A DNA stretch of 64,000 nucleotides from an uncultured Prevotellaceae bacterium (lineage in GTDB: Bacteria > Bacteroidota > Bacteroidia > Bacteroidales > Bacteroidaceae). The stretch is from the NCBI GenBank assembly GCA_900316585.1, contig ONDM01000004.1, positions 202,039 through 266,038 on the forward strand. The letters are read 5' to 3'. Both the position numbers and the translations under genes were made by a program. The notes beneath the pieces are model-generated. The model was given only the letters and a program-made list of their open reading frames with translations, ran no database searches and was not told the origin of the DNA. This document shows, in pieces, positions 38,910 to 47,798 of the stretch. The first letter of the stretch is position 1. Every line of letters starts with the position of its first letter.

Positions 38910-40304
38910 TTATTTCGCAAATTTCATTTTGTTCAGATATCCGTACCACATGTCACCACTTTCGGCAAAGAGTATCCACAGGTTATAGTCATTGTCCACG
39001 TATGCGGCAAATTCTTTATCGTTCCGGTAGAGTGAGGATGGAAGCTTCAGGTAGGTATCGAATTTCTCATCCTTCTGACCTTTCCAGGTGAGACCCCAGT
39101 CCTTTGACACATACACATAGTCCAAGGCTCTCTTGTAGCCCTTGTTCCGGCAGTTGTTTCCGATGGCAATCAGGTAGTCCTTGTAAAGCATCACCACCAG
39201 ATTGTCCAGGTTAGGAAGCGCATAGTTGTTGTCTCGTGAGATGTAGGTATATCCCCACAGATTACTGTAGTTCTCCTGATAGCCGTTGTCACGGAACCAC
39301 GCTGTAGCAATGGTATCGGTACTTTCCTTCTGCTGACCGAAGGTAACGGTCCTCTCCAGATCCAGGTTGGTGCTGTAAGAGGTAGTGATACTGTAGATGT
39401 TGCTGTCTGGAATGAACTCCGGATGTTCCGTGTATTCCTTGTTCCAGGCATTGGCATCGGCAGAGGTGATGAACGAATCATCGTAAACACCGAAGATTTC
39501 ATTGGTGTTACATCCCATCAGATGAGAGATAGGGGTGTTGGTCTGCATCTGCGTCCAGTTCACTGCATCATCGGATACATACAGGGCATTTTTGTCCAGC
39601 ATGTAGAGTGCATTCTGGAAATAGACGATATTGTCGTAGCTGGCATTGCTGCTTACACCTTCCACTTCCACAGGAGTGGAGAAGTCGTGGCTTCCCGCAT
39701 AGGCCGTAGTCACCATCAGCTTGCCGTCCTTCTTGCCGTAGACTGCCACCCTTACACCATACTTCACTGCTCTTGGAGCTTTCAGCTCCTTGCCTGCCCA
39801 TGCCTCGCGCTGCACGTTCCACTTGGTGGAATCAGCATGCTGCTTGTGTACATTCAGGCTGATGGTGTAGTTCTTGGAATAGTTGTTGCTCATAGAGACA
39901 ACCATCGCCTTGATAGGATGGGTAAAGTCTATCGTGTCGCTCGACAGGTAGTAATACGTGTCGTCCGTGCTGGTACGCTGATATACGGCATTGCCGTCGG
40001 AAGTGACATTCAGCAGGATTTTTTTCACCGGAGTTCCCATGGGCAGAGAATCCACGTTGTAGATAAGCCCGTTTACCTGGTCTATGGTGAAAGGATAGTT
40101 TGTTCCCGTTATTTTATGGGTAACCAGACTGTCTGCCCCATATTGGTCGGGAACAGTGTCTGTCCATTCTAAATCTTTCAGTGAAATCGCAGTGATGGCA
40201 CATTTATTATAGCCAGAGAAGTCAGTCTCCTTATCCTTGAAACAGGAAGTCAGACCGAGAGCCAGGCCAAAGAAAGTAAGCAGTAAATATATACTTTTTC
40301 TCAT
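38910..40304 (-). CDS. DUF6242-like lipoprotein
   Basis: A 464-aa lipoprotein (LALGLTSCFKDKETD, Cys about 21). The N-terminal part is Ig/cadherin-like (ITGTNYPFTIDQVNGLIYNVDSLPMGT), the rest a beta-propeller with repeats such as GKLMVTTAYAG, NALYVSDDAVNWTQ and DYVYVSKDWGLTWKGQ (BNR/Asp-box-like). The fit to DUF6242 is from memory of the family. Function unknown; first gene of the uppS-bamA operon, which suggests a role at the outer membrane. Confidence 0.8.
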   Translation of the reverse strand: MRKSIYLLLTFFGLALGLTSCFKDKETDFSGYNKCAITAISLKDLEWTDTVPDQYGADSLVTHKITGTNYPFTIDQVNGLIYNVDSLPMGTPVKKILLNVTSDGNAVYQRTSTDDTYYYLSSDTIDFTHPIKAMVVSMSNNYSKNYTISLNVHKQHADSTKWNVQREAWAGKELKAPRAVKYGVRVAVYGKKDGKLMVTTAYAGSHDFSTPVEVEGVSSNASYDNIVYFQNALYMLDKNALYVSDDAVNWTQMQTNTPISHLMGCNTNEIFGVYDDSFITSADANAWNKEYTEHPEFIPDSNIYSITTSYSTNLDLERTVTFGQQKESTDTIATAWFRDNGYQENYSNLWGYTYISRDNNYALPNLDNLVVMLYKDYLIAIGNNCRNKGYKRALDYVYVSKDWGLTWKGQKDEKFDTYLKLPSSLYRNDKEFAAYVDNDYNLWILFAESGDMWYGYLNKMKFAK

Positions 40305-40336
40305 CTAGATATTTCGTCTGTTAAAATTCTAAGATG

Positions 40337-40344
40337 CAAAAGTA
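40337..40344 (-). promoter_or_regulatory. -7 box (TACTTTTG) of the DUF6242-uppS-bamA operon
   Basis: The minus strand reads TACTTTTGCATC, 33 bp before the ATG at 40304. Confidence 0.6.
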
Positions 40345-40482
40345 CAAAGAATATTGTTTTGGGCGAAATCGGGTGGGGATAATTAGAAAAATTTATAGGT
40401 AAAAGGGCCGTTTTTGCCGAAGATTAAAGAAAATTTGAATGATTTTTACAACCTTAATGTAAATTTGTGTATAAAAGAATCC

Positions 40483-40490
40483 TATCTTTG
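40483..40490 (+). promoter_or_regulatory. -7 box (TATCTTTG) of prmC
   Basis: TATCTTTG lies 18 bp before the prmC ATG, giving a very short leader. Confidence 0.65.
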
Positions 40491-40508
40491 TAACCAAAAT
40501 TAAGAATC

Positions 40509-41354
40509 ATGGGTCTGCTACTCACTCATCTCATCCATCAGCTCAGTAAGGTATATTCTCCGGAGGAGTCCCGTGCCATGGCCAGGAGGCTTCTGGAAGA
40601 GCCCCCCTTGTCGCTTTCCCCCATGCAGGTCTTCGCTTCGGCTGAAACCGACTTGCCTGCCCATAAGCGTGAGCTGCTGGAGAAGCTGGTTCAGCGTATC
40701 CTTTCCGGGGAACCTTTCCAGTATGTACTGGGGCACGAGTATTTCTGCGGACTGTGTCTGGAAGTGGGTCCCGGAGTGCTGATTCCACGCCCTGAGACAC
40801 AGGATCTGGTGGGGTGGGTTATTTCCACTCTCCCAAAGGAGAAAAATATTTCCCTAGTTGACGCGTGTACCGGCAGTGGTTGTATAGCTGCTGCACTGGC
40901 AGCCGGTCTGCCTCATGCCCAGGTTACGGGAATCGATGTCTCTGCCGATGCCTTGAAGTATGCCCGAAGGAATACGGAGCAGTTCGGGAGTAGGGTACGA
41001 ATCCTGCAGCAGGACCTGCTCACTTCCCCGTTGACGGTGGAAGGGCTGGATGCCTTGGTGAGCAACCCTCCCTACATTGCCGAAGAAGAGCGAGGAAGCC
41101 TGGCCGACAATGTAAAGAAATATGAACCGGAGATGGCTCTTTTCGTCCCTCAGGAAGACCCCCTGCTCTTTTACCGGGTATTAGGGGAACAGGGACAACA
41201 GTGCTTAAGAAGCGGAGGGGCTATCTTTGTGGAGATAAACCAGCGCTTCGGGGAAGAGACCTGTGCGTTGTTCCGTTCCCAGGGCTACTGCGATGTGGAG
41301 CTTCGCACTGACCGGTTTGGTAACCCCCGCATGGTGAAAGGTGTAAAGAAATAA
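40509..41354 (+). CDS. prmC: peptide chain release factor N5-glutamine methyltransferase
   Basis: A 281-aa SAM enzyme that methylates the GGQ glutamine of release factors. N-terminal helical domain (about 1-80), then a Rossmann methyltransferase: LIPRPETQDLVGWV, DACTGSGCIAAALAAGLP, and the signature NPPY in LVSNPPYIAEEER, with KYEPEMALF. recX follows after 5 bp. Upstream is a TATCTTTG promoter. Confidence 0.95.
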   Translation: MGLLLTHLIHQLSKVYSPEESRAMARRLLEEPPLSLSPMQVFASAETDLPAHKRELLEKLVQRILSGEPFQYVLGHEYFCGLCLEVGPGVLIPRPETQDLVGWVISTLPKEKNISLVDACTGSGCIAAALAAGLPHAQVTGIDVSADALKYARRNTEQFGSRVRILQQDLLTSPLTVEGLDALVSNPPYIAEEERGSLADNVKKYEPEMALFVPQEDPLLFYRVLGEQGQQCLRSGGAIFVEINQRFGEETCALFRSQGYCDVELRTDRFGNPRMVKGVKK

Positions 41355-41359
41355 GAACG

Positions 41360-41848
41360 ATGGAAGAAAAGAAATCCCTGACAGAATCAGAACTCTATAA
41401 CATCGGGGCGTCCATGTGTGCCCGTACGGAGCACTGCTCCGCTGAAGTGCGCTCCAAGCTCCTCCGGGGAACCGACGATGAGCGACTGGTGGCACGTGTC
41501 ATTGCCCGGCTCTGCGAGGAGAAGTTCATCGATGAGGAGCGCTATGCCCGTGCCTTCATCCACGACAAGCTCCGCTTTGCCCGTTGGGGAAGGCTGAAGA
41601 TCCGTCAGGAACTCTGGAGCAAGCAGGTGCCGGAGTCCATCTATGCCCCCCTTCTCGATGCCATCGATGAGAAACAGTACATCAGCACCTTGAGGGATTT
41701 GCTGAAAGCCAAGAAGAAAGCCATCCGGGCGAAGGACGATTTTGAGGGGAAGGCCAAGCTCCTGCGTTTTGGGGTGAGCCGAGGCTTCGAACCCAAATAT
41801 ATCTATCCGTTACTTAAAATTGAGGATGATGTACCCGAAGATTGCTGA
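41360..41848 (+). CDS. recX: regulatory protein RecX
   Basis: A 162-aa small helical protein that modulates RecA filaments. It has the repeated three-helix units of RecX: YNIGASMCARTEHCSAEVRSKL, LCEEKFIDEERYARAFIHDKL and RWGRLKIRQELWSKQVPESIYAPLLDAID. Co-transcribed with prmC. The pyrE promoter starts 8 bp beyond its stop. Confidence 0.92.
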   Translation: MEEKKSLTESELYNIGASMCARTEHCSAEVRSKLLRGTDDERLVARVIARLCEEKFIDEERYARAFIHDKLRFARWGRLKIRQELWSKQVPESIYAPLLDAIDEKQYISTLRDLLKAKKKAIRAKDDFEGKAKLLRFGVSRGFEPKYIYPLLKIEDDVPEDC

Positions 41849-41856
41849 AAAATCCC

Positions 41857-41864
41857 TATCTTTG
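41857..41864 (+). promoter_or_regulatory. -7 box (TATCTTTG) of pyrE
   Basis: TATCTTTGCAACGCAATTC precedes the ATG at 41890 by 25 bp. It lies downstream of the start of the longer open frame (41842), which supports the later start. Confidence 0.65.
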
Positions 41865-41889
41865 CAACGCAATTCTTAAAAGTATAATT

Positions 41890-42522
41890 ATGAAAACTTT
41901 AGAAAAAATATTCGCAGGTAAGCTTTTGGACATTAAAGCCATTAAGCTTCAGCCAAATAACCCATTCACCTGGGCCAGTGGATGGAAGTCTCCATTCTAT
42001 TGCGACAACCGCAAGACGCTCTCTTATCCAGAGCTCCGCAGTTTTGTCAAGATTGAGATTGCCCGTGTCATCATGGAGAAGTTCCCAGAGGCAGAGGCAG
42101 TAGCTGGTGTAGCCACTGGAGCCATCCCACAGGGAGCCCTGGTAGCCGACTTGCTGAACCTCCCCTTTGTCTATGTCCGCTCCAAACCAAAGGATCACGG
42201 ACTGGAGAACCTCATCGAGGGTGAATTGAAGCCAGGCATGAAGGTGGTAGTCGTAGAAGACCTGATCTCTACCGGTGGCAGTTCCCTGAAGGCAGTAGAT
42301 GCCATCCGTAGGAACGGTTGCGAGGTAGTGGGCATGGTAGCTTCTTACACCTATGGCTTTGGCGTGGCAGTAGAGGCCTTCCAGGAGGCTAAGGTGCCAT
42401 TGGTTACCTTGACCAACTATGAGGCTGTGTTGGAAGTGGCACTCAAGACAGGTTACATCAGTGAGTCCGACATTCCTGTCCTGAATGAGTGGCGTAAGGA
42501 CCCTTCACATTGGGAGGGATAA
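41890..42522 (+). CDS. pyrE: orotate phosphoribosyltransferase
   Basis: A 210-aa enzyme of de novo pyrimidine synthesis joining orotate and PRPP to OMP. Start at ATG 41890 (MKTLEKIFAGKLLDIKAIKL), decided by the promoter just upstream. Motifs: PFTWASGWKSPFYCDNRKTL, GVATGAIPQGALVAD, VRSKPKDHGLENLIEG, and the PRPP loop VVVVEDLISTGGSSLKAV. Followed at 9 bp by the SRPBCC gene and then argH. Confidence 0.96.
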   Translation: MKTLEKIFAGKLLDIKAIKLQPNNPFTWASGWKSPFYCDNRKTLSYPELRSFVKIEIARVIMEKFPEAEAVAGVATGAIPQGALVADLLNLPFVYVRSKPKDHGLENLIEGELKPGMKVVVVEDLISTGGSSLKAVDAIRRNGCEVVGMVASYTYGFGVAVEAFQEAKVPLVTLTNYEAVLEVALKTGYISESDIPVLNEWRKDPSHWEG

Positions 42523-42531
42523 TCAGTAGAT

Positions 42532-43032
42532 ATGGAAAAATTCGAAAGTGAAGTAAAATATATCTCCTATCCGTTGGAGGTTGTGTACGGCAAGATGGCC
42601 GACCTGCGTAATCTGTCCGTCCTGAAGGAGCGTTTCGCTGACCCTAATTTTCAGCAGGCAGCCATGAACGCCTCCGGGGGAAAGGTATCGGAGAGCCAGT
42701 TCCAGTCTATCTCGGAAAAGCTGCAGAACATGCAGTTCGATGAAGACTCCGTGAGCCTGGATATCAACCCTGTAGGGAATATCACCTTGCAGATCATAGA
42801 GCGTGAGCTGAACAAGACCCTCAAGTTTGAGACCGTCAACTCACCCGTGCCGTTGAACATGTGGATTCAGCTGCTCCCTGTCTCTACGGGAGGCTGCAAG
42901 ATGCGGCTCACCCTTGGAGCAGAGCTGAACTTCTTTATCCGGAAGATGGCAGAGAAACCTCTGCGCGAGGCCGTGGAGAAGATTGCCGACATGTTGACGA
43001 TGATCCCTTATGGCAATAACCTAAATGCATAG
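42532..43032 (+). CDS. SRPBCC-fold protein
   Basis: A 166-aa cytoplasmic protein of START/SRPBCC type: opening FESEVKYISYPLEVVYGKMADLRNL, alternating strands (DSVSLDINPVGNITLQIIER, CKMRLTLGAELNFF) and a C-terminal helix (REAVEKIADMLTMI). The fold usually makes a hydrophobic ligand pocket. No enzyme function is indicated; its place between pyrE and argH is a conserved Bacteroidales context as far as I recall. Confidence 0.75.
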   Translation: MEKFESEVKYISYPLEVVYGKMADLRNLSVLKERFADPNFQQAAMNASGGKVSESQFQSISEKLQNMQFDEDSVSLDINPVGNITLQIIERELNKTLKFETVNSPVPLNMWIQLLPVSTGGCKMRLTLGAELNFFIRKMAEKPLREAVEKIADMLTMIPYGNNLNA

Positions 43033-43034
43033 AT

Positions 43035-44375
43035 ATGGCGGCTAAACTTTGGGAAAAGAATGTGCAGATGACTGCAGAGATAGAGCGGTTTACCGTGGGC
43101 CGTGACCGTGAGATGGACCTCTATCTGGCCAAGCACGATGTGCTGGGTTCCATGGCTCATACCACCATGCTTGAGACCATCGGACTGCTCACAGCCCAGG
43201 AGCTGGAGCAGATTCTGGCAGAGCTGAAGAACATTTATGCTACTGCCGAGCGTGGTGAGTTTGTCATAGAAGATGGGGTAGAGGATGTACATTCCCAGGT
43301 GGAACTCATGCTCACCCGCAGGCTGGGCGATGTGGGAAAGAAAATCCACAGCGGGCGTTCCCGTAACGACCAGGTGCTGCTGGACTTGAAACTGTTCACC
43401 CGTACCCAGCTCCATGAGATAGCCGAAGAGGTCTATAACCTTTTTGAGGAACTCATTGCGCAAAGTAACCGCTACAAGGATGTGCTCATGCCCGGCTATA
43501 CCCACCTGCAGATAGCCATGCCTAGCAGCTTCGGCCTCTGGTTCGGAGCCTATGCCGAGAGCTTGGCCGATGACATGCTTTTCCTGCAGGCAGCCTATAA
43601 GCTGTGCAACCGTAATCCGCTGGGTTCGGCAGCAGGCTATGGGTCTTCTTTCCCGTTGAACCGCACACTCACCACCCAGCTGCTGGGCTTCGACAGCATG
43701 AACTACAATGTGGTCTATGCACAGATGGGCCGTGGAAAGATGGAGCGCAACGTGGCCTTTGCCCTGGCTTCCATCGCTGGCACCATCGCCAAGCTGGCCT
43801 TCGATGCCTGTATGTTCAATTCCCAGAACTTCGGCTTCGTGAAACTCCCAGCCGACTGCACCACCGGTTCCAGTATCATGCCTCACAAGAAGAACCCCGA
43901 CGTGTTTGAGCTCACCCGTGCCAAGTGCAACAAGATTCAGAGCCTTCCGCAGCAGGTCATGCTCATCATGAACAACCTGCCATCGGGCTACTTCCGTGAC
44001 CTTCAGATTATCAAGGAAGTGTTCCTCCCGGCTTTCCAGGAACTGAAAGATTGCCTGCAGATGACCGCCTACATTGTGAACCGGATAGAGGTGAATGAGC
44101 ATATTCTGGATGACCCAAAGTACGATTTCATTTTCTCCGTGGAAGAAGTGAACCGCCTTGCTGCCAGCGGAATGCCGTTCCGCGATGCTTACAAGAAGGT
44201 GGGTTTGGATATAGAGGCAGGTCATTTCCAGTCTGTTAAGGAAGTACACCACACCCATGAAGGCAGCATCGGAAACTTGTGCAATGAGCAGATACAGGCC
44301 CTGATGAAGCAGAATATGGAAGGATTCCATTTTGAGAAGGTGCAGGAAGCTGAACGCAAGTTATTAGGACGTTAA
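43035..44375 (+). CDS. argH: argininosuccinate lyase
   Basis: A 446-aa enzyme of the last arginine biosynthesis step (argininosuccinate to arginine and fumarate). Family features: LWEKNVQMTAEIERFTVGRDREMDLYLAKHDVLGS, EDVHSQVELMLTRRLGDVGKKIHSGRSRNDQ, PGYTHLQIAMP, and the signature GSSIMPHKKNPDVFEL. It starts 2 bp after the SRPBCC gene; a hairpin follows before the tRNAs. Confidence 0.95.
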   Translation: MAAKLWEKNVQMTAEIERFTVGRDREMDLYLAKHDVLGSMAHTTMLETIGLLTAQELEQILAELKNIYATAERGEFVIEDGVEDVHSQVELMLTRRLGDVGKKIHSGRSRNDQVLLDLKLFTRTQLHEIAEEVYNLFEELIAQSNRYKDVLMPGYTHLQIAMPSSFGLWFGAYAESLADDMLFLQAAYKLCNRNPLGSAAGYGSSFPLNRTLTTQLLGFDSMNYNVVYAQMGRGKMERNVAFALASIAGTIAKLAFDACMFNSQNFGFVKLPADCTTGSSIMPHKKNPDVFELTRAKCNKIQSLPQQVMLIMNNLPSGYFRDLQIIKEVFLPAFQELKDCLQMTAYIVNRIEVNEHILDDPKYDFIFSVEEVNRLAASGMPFRDAYKKVGLDIEAGHFQSVKEVHHTHEGSIGNLCNEQIQALMKQNMEGFHFEKVQEAERKLLGR

Positions 44376-44386
44376 GCATAAAAAAA

Positions 44387-44439
44387 CGGTGCAAAATTTG
44401 GATGTTCCGAAAAATCCCATTACTTTTGCACCGCTTTTT
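44387..44439 (+). terminator. hairpin after argH overlapping the tRNA promoter
   Basis: CGGTGCAAAA (44387-44396) pairs with TTTTGCACCG (44424-44433) and is followed by CTTTTT. The 27-nt loop and the overlap with the tRNA -7 box make it a possible terminator with double use of the DNA. Confidence 0.5.
44421..44428 (+). promoter_or_regulatory. -7 box (TACTTTTG) of the tRNA pair
   Basis: TACTTTTG lies 23 bp before tRNA-Gly, a normal distance for a tRNA precursor leader. Confidence 0.6.
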
Positions 44440-44451
44440 AATAAAAAAGTT

Positions 44452-44524
44452 GCGGAAATAGCTCAGTTGGTAGAGCACAACCTTGCCAAGGTTGGGGTCG
44501 CGAGTTCGAGTCTCGTTTTCCGCT
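44452..44524 (+). tRNA. tRNA-Gly (anticodon GCC)
   Basis: A 73-nt cloverleaf: acceptor GCGGAAA with TTTCCGC, D arm GCTCAGTTGGTAGAGC, anticodon stem CAACC/GGTTG with loop TTGCCAA (GCC at 44485-44487), T arm CGAGTTCGAGTCTCG, discriminator T. CCA is not encoded. Confidence 0.95.
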
Positions 44525-44532
44525 CTAAGGTC

Positions 44533-44617
44533 GCTCAGATGGTGGAATGGTAGACACGAGGGACTTAAAATCCCTTGGGCAGTAATGCCTGTGCGGGTTC
44601 GAGTCCCGCTCCGAGCA
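44533..44617 (+). tRNA. tRNA-Leu (anticodon UAA)
   Basis: An 85-nt class II tRNA with long variable arm (TGGGCAGTAATGCCTGT). The anticodon stem AGGGA/TCCCT holds loop CTTAAAA (TAA at 44566-44568); T arm GCGGGTTCGAGTCCCGC, discriminator A. The acceptor stem has an A-C mismatch at the fifth pair (GCTCAGA with TCCGAGC). CCA is not encoded. It lies 8 bp after tRNA-Gly. Confidence 0.93.
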
Positions 44618-44625
44618 CACTGAAT

Positions 44626-44657
44626 CGCAGTTGATTTTTAATCAGTTGCGGTTTTTT
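44626..44657 (+). terminator. terminator of the tRNA pair, inside the end of the RND gene
   Basis: An 11-bp stem with two wobble pairs (44626-44636 with 44640-44650) is followed by GTTTTTT. It overlaps the last codons of the convergent RND pump gene, whose stop is at 44642-44644. Confidence 0.7.
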
Positions 44658-47600
44658 GTTTTTCTAGGGAGTGTCCACACTGGAAGCCAGATGAACAGGC
44701 CAATGAGGGAGGCGATAAGGCCTCCTATGGTTCCGGCAGCTAGTGGAAACCAGAAACTTTCTTTCACCTGTCCCACCATGAACGGGATAAAGCCCAGGAT
44801 GGTACTGATTACCGTGAGGAAGATAGGGATAATCTTAATGTTCCATGCTTTGGTATAAGCCTTTAGCGCCGGCATTCCAGGATGAAGTTTTCGCTGGTTG
44901 TTGTATTCGTTCAGGATATAGATGCTGGCATTCACGGTAATACCACACAGAAGAACAAAGCTGGCAAAACCTCCCTGGTCGAAGTTCAGTTTCCAGAGGT
45001 AGAAGGTAAGGAACACGCCGATGTAGGAGATAGGTACCCCCAGGATGATGGCCAGCGGCTGTTTCAGGGAATTGAACAGAATGCTAGTGGTGAAGAAGAT
45101 AATCACCACGATAAGAGCCAGCAGCCAGTACTGTTGCGCGTCTTTCTTGTTCCAACGGAAACTGAAGTCCTGTCCTTCTATGGTATAGCCCATTGGCAGT
45201 TGTGCCTGTAGGGTCTGGATGTCTTCTTTCTGGTACTCCTCTGCACGATCACCATTACCCATATAGTCATATTGCAGCCAGAGTACGTATTCCTGGTTTT
45301 CTTTGATAATTTTCTGTGCAGCGGGTGTTCGGGTTATCTTGGCCAGTTCAGAAAGCTTGTAGTTTCTTCCGTGAATAGCTATAGGCCTGTTCATCAGTGA
45401 CCAGGTGTCATAATCTTGGTGTTGAACAGAGGTGAGCCGGAGGTATTCCTGCTGGTTCTCATAGAGAATGCTGCCCGTTATATAGTCGTGCATGAAAAGG
45501 GGCTGTAGGGCGGCAAACAGGCTGCTGATGGTTAGCCCTTCCTGCTGTAACCGTTGTTTGTTCGGCTCCAGATAGAACTCGGTGTAATCGTCCCTCCAGC
45601 GGGAGTATTCAGAGCGGATAAGCACCTCCTTGATTCGGGGGCGCTGAAGAAGCAGGGCTTTCAACTTCTCTGCCCAGAGGGAGAGCTCTTCATAGTTGTA
45701 CCCCATCATCTTAATGTGGAACATTCCTGCATTGATAACTGCCGAGTTAGAGAACGGCTGGTCCTCCAGCCCATATAAACTCCAGGAGCCACCGCCTAGT
45801 GCCATGGCCTTGGTGGTGGCAGCTGCTTTCAGACTTATGGGAAATACCGTGCGTTTCACGGAGTTCTTGAAATGTACGGAGATGAGGGCTCGGTTGGCAC
45901 TATAGATGGAGGTCTGGAACTGGCTGATTTCCTTGTATTCACTGAGGAAGGTCTCCATCTTTTTCACCAGGGTGTTCATCTGCTCCAGCGTATTCCCATG
46001 GGGTAGGGTGGCATTGATGTAGAGGATAGGTTCTGTTTCGGTGCGGTTAAAATAGCTGCCTTCATACACTTTGTCCACAAAGAGGCGAAGGGTTCCTCCC
46101 AGCGCTGTCTGCATCACGGGATACACACCGTCCTTGAACCAGTCTTTGTCTATCAGTTTTTTAGGGATAAGCGATACGGGCAGTCCGAAGATGAGCACTA
46201 TCACTACGGTGGCTATCACCCTATGACGGCAAAGGAAACAGATGAGCCGTTCATAGAGGTGGGTGAAACGGACTACCCCCCTTTTGATGCGTAGTCCCCA
46301 TTTTCCCCGTTTTGTTTGGGGGGGAGTATCCAGTCCTAGCCTTTCTACCAGGGCAGGAACCAGGAAGAGGGCTACAGCCAGGGAAACCAGCAGGTTGATG
46401 ATGACCACAGCGGCAAAGTCCTGCAGGTTCTGTCGGATCTTCTCATCCATGAAGAAGATGATGGCCAGTGCCCCTACGGTGGTGAGTGTGGCGGCCAGGA
46501 TAGACAGAAAGGCCTTGAGGTTTTTCTCTCTCCGCACATGGTCTGCCATCACTATGGTATTGTCTATTATCAGGTTCAGCGAGATGGTGATGCCTGCCAG
46601 CGAGTAGAGCTGTATCTCCAGCCGAAAGAGGTAGTAGAAGATGAAAGCCACTGCCAGGTTTACTGCTAAGCTGATGACGAAGAGTAGCAGATGCCTCAGA
46701 TTCCACGTAATTAGGGCGATAAACAGCAGAAGGATAAGTACGGTGAGGCTGGTTCTCAGGTAGATCTTGTTCAGTTCCTTCCTGATAGACTCGGTTTCAT
46801 CGGCAGTAATGTGTGTCTCATAGCCACTTGGGAGATTGGCATCCAGCTCGGCCATCTTTTCTTTTACCAGAGATGAAAGTTCCAGTTGGTTGGCTCCCTC
46901 CTCGGCAAAAATGGAGAGATAGATGGAGTTCAATCCGTTGATACGGAAGTACTGGGTAGGCTGAGCTTCCTCGTGGGTTATTTTCAGGACTTTGTCCAGT
47001 GCTATAATCTTTCCGCTTCGCGTCTTGACTTGTATTTCCGAGGGGTTGAACCCTTCAGCCTCATCGGCCCCGCTTCGGATAACCTCCAGCCAGTTCCCAT
47101 CCTGTCTCACTTGGCAAATGCCCAGGAACTCTTTGTCGTAGTGTTGGCGGATGGCCAGCGTTACATCTGCCACACTTAGCCCCAGTTGTTCCAGCTGAAG
47201 CTCGTCATATAGCAGCCTCCACTCCATATCGGTAGCTCCGTTCAGTTCTATCTTGTACACCCCTGGAATCTGGGCTAGGATAGGTTTGATGTGCTGCTCC
47301 CCGTATCGTTGTATCAGGATAGGGCTGGAGGGGGCGTTCAGGGTATAGGTCATGAAAGGGGTGGCCTCCTCATTGTCGTCGCTGGTCTGCTGTTGGGAGA
47401 TGACAGGATAGCTGGCCTCTGTCGGGAATTGGCTCCAGGACTGACGAATCAGCATGGAAGCCTCAAAACGGATGGCATCCATGTCGGCATGGCGGTCCAG
47501 ACGCAGGCTGATGGTACCTTTACCGTTGTCCGATGTGGAGTTGATGTTTTCTACACCCTCTATGCGGGACAACAGCCCTTCCAGCTTGCTCGTCACCTCC

Positions 47601-47776
47601 TGCTCTACCACCTTGGCCGAGTTTCCCGGCATGCTGAAACTTACCGTTAAGCTAGGTAGGGAGCGCGACGGGTTCAGCTTGACCGGCAGCTGGGGGAGGA
47701 GCGCCAGTCCCATCAGTGACAGGCAAAAGAAAGTCACTATGACGGTAAAAGCAGAGAAGGTGTATTTTCTTTTCAT
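44642..47776 (-). CDS. RND efflux pump permease (second pump of the operon)
   Basis: A 1044-aa inner-membrane RND protein with 12 predicted helices and two large periplasmic loops. TM4 holds the proton-relay Asp in LNLIIDNTIVMADHV; the start VIVTFFCLSLMGLALLPQLPVKLNP and the loop EQEVTSKLEGLLSRIEGVENINS fit the AcrB/MdtBC/CusA superfamily. Compared with the other pump of this operon it is clearly divergent. It is the last gene, 22 bp after the outer-membrane factor, and lacks its own adaptor, so it probably works with the first pump or shares the adaptor. Confidence 0.9.
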   Translation of the reverse strand: MKRKYTFSAFTVIVTFFCLSLMGLALLPQLPVKLNPSRSLPSLTVSFSMPGNSAKVVEQEVTSKLEGLLSRIEGVENINSTSDNGKGTISLRLDRHADMDAIRFEASMLIRQSWSQFPTEASYPVISQQQTSDDNEEATPFMTYTLNAPSSPILIQRYGEQHIKPILAQIPGVYKIELNGATDMEWRLLYDELQLEQLGLSVADVTLAIRQHYDKEFLGICQVRQDGNWLEVIRSGADEAEGFNPSEIQVKTRSGKIIALDKVLKITHEEAQPTQYFRINGLNSIYLSIFAEEGANQLELSSLVKEKMAELDANLPSGYETHITADETESIRKELNKIYLRTSLTVLILLLFIALITWNLRHLLLFVISLAVNLAVAFIFYYLFRLEIQLYSLAGITISLNLIIDNTIVMADHVRREKNLKAFLSILAATLTTVGALAIIFFMDEKIRQNLQDFAAVVIINLLVSLAVALFLVPALVERLGLDTPPQTKRGKWGLRIKRGVVRFTHLYERLICFLCRHRVIATVVIVLIFGLPVSLIPKKLIDKDWFKDGVYPVMQTALGGTLRLFVDKVYEGSYFNRTETEPILYINATLPHGNTLEQMNTLVKKMETFLSEYKEISQFQTSIYSANRALISVHFKNSVKRTVFPISLKAAATTKAMALGGGSWSLYGLEDQPFSNSAVINAGMFHIKMMGYNYEELSLWAEKLKALLLQRPRIKEVLIRSEYSRWRDDYTEFYLEPNKQRLQQEGLTISSLFAALQPLFMHDYITGSILYENQQEYLRLTSVQHQDYDTWSLMNRPIAIHGRNYKLSELAKITRTPAAQKIIKENQEYVLWLQYDYMGNGDRAEEYQKEDIQTLQAQLPMGYTIEGQDFSFRWNKKDAQQYWLLALIVVIIFFTTSILFNSLKQPLAIILGVPISYIGVFLTFYLWKLNFDQGGFASFVLLCGITVNASIYILNEYNNQRKLHPGMPALKAYTKAWNIKIIPIFLTVISTILGFIPFMVGQVKESFWFPLAAGTIGGLIASLIGLFIWLPVWTLPRKTKNRN

Positions 47777-47798
47777 GCTCTTTTCCAGAGGCTGAATG

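Noticed and set aside
43008..44330. A 440-codon open frame on the minus strand opposite argH
   Set aside because: argH is complete with all signature motifs. The antisense translation is low in complexity, rich in His, Leu and Val, and shows no family features.
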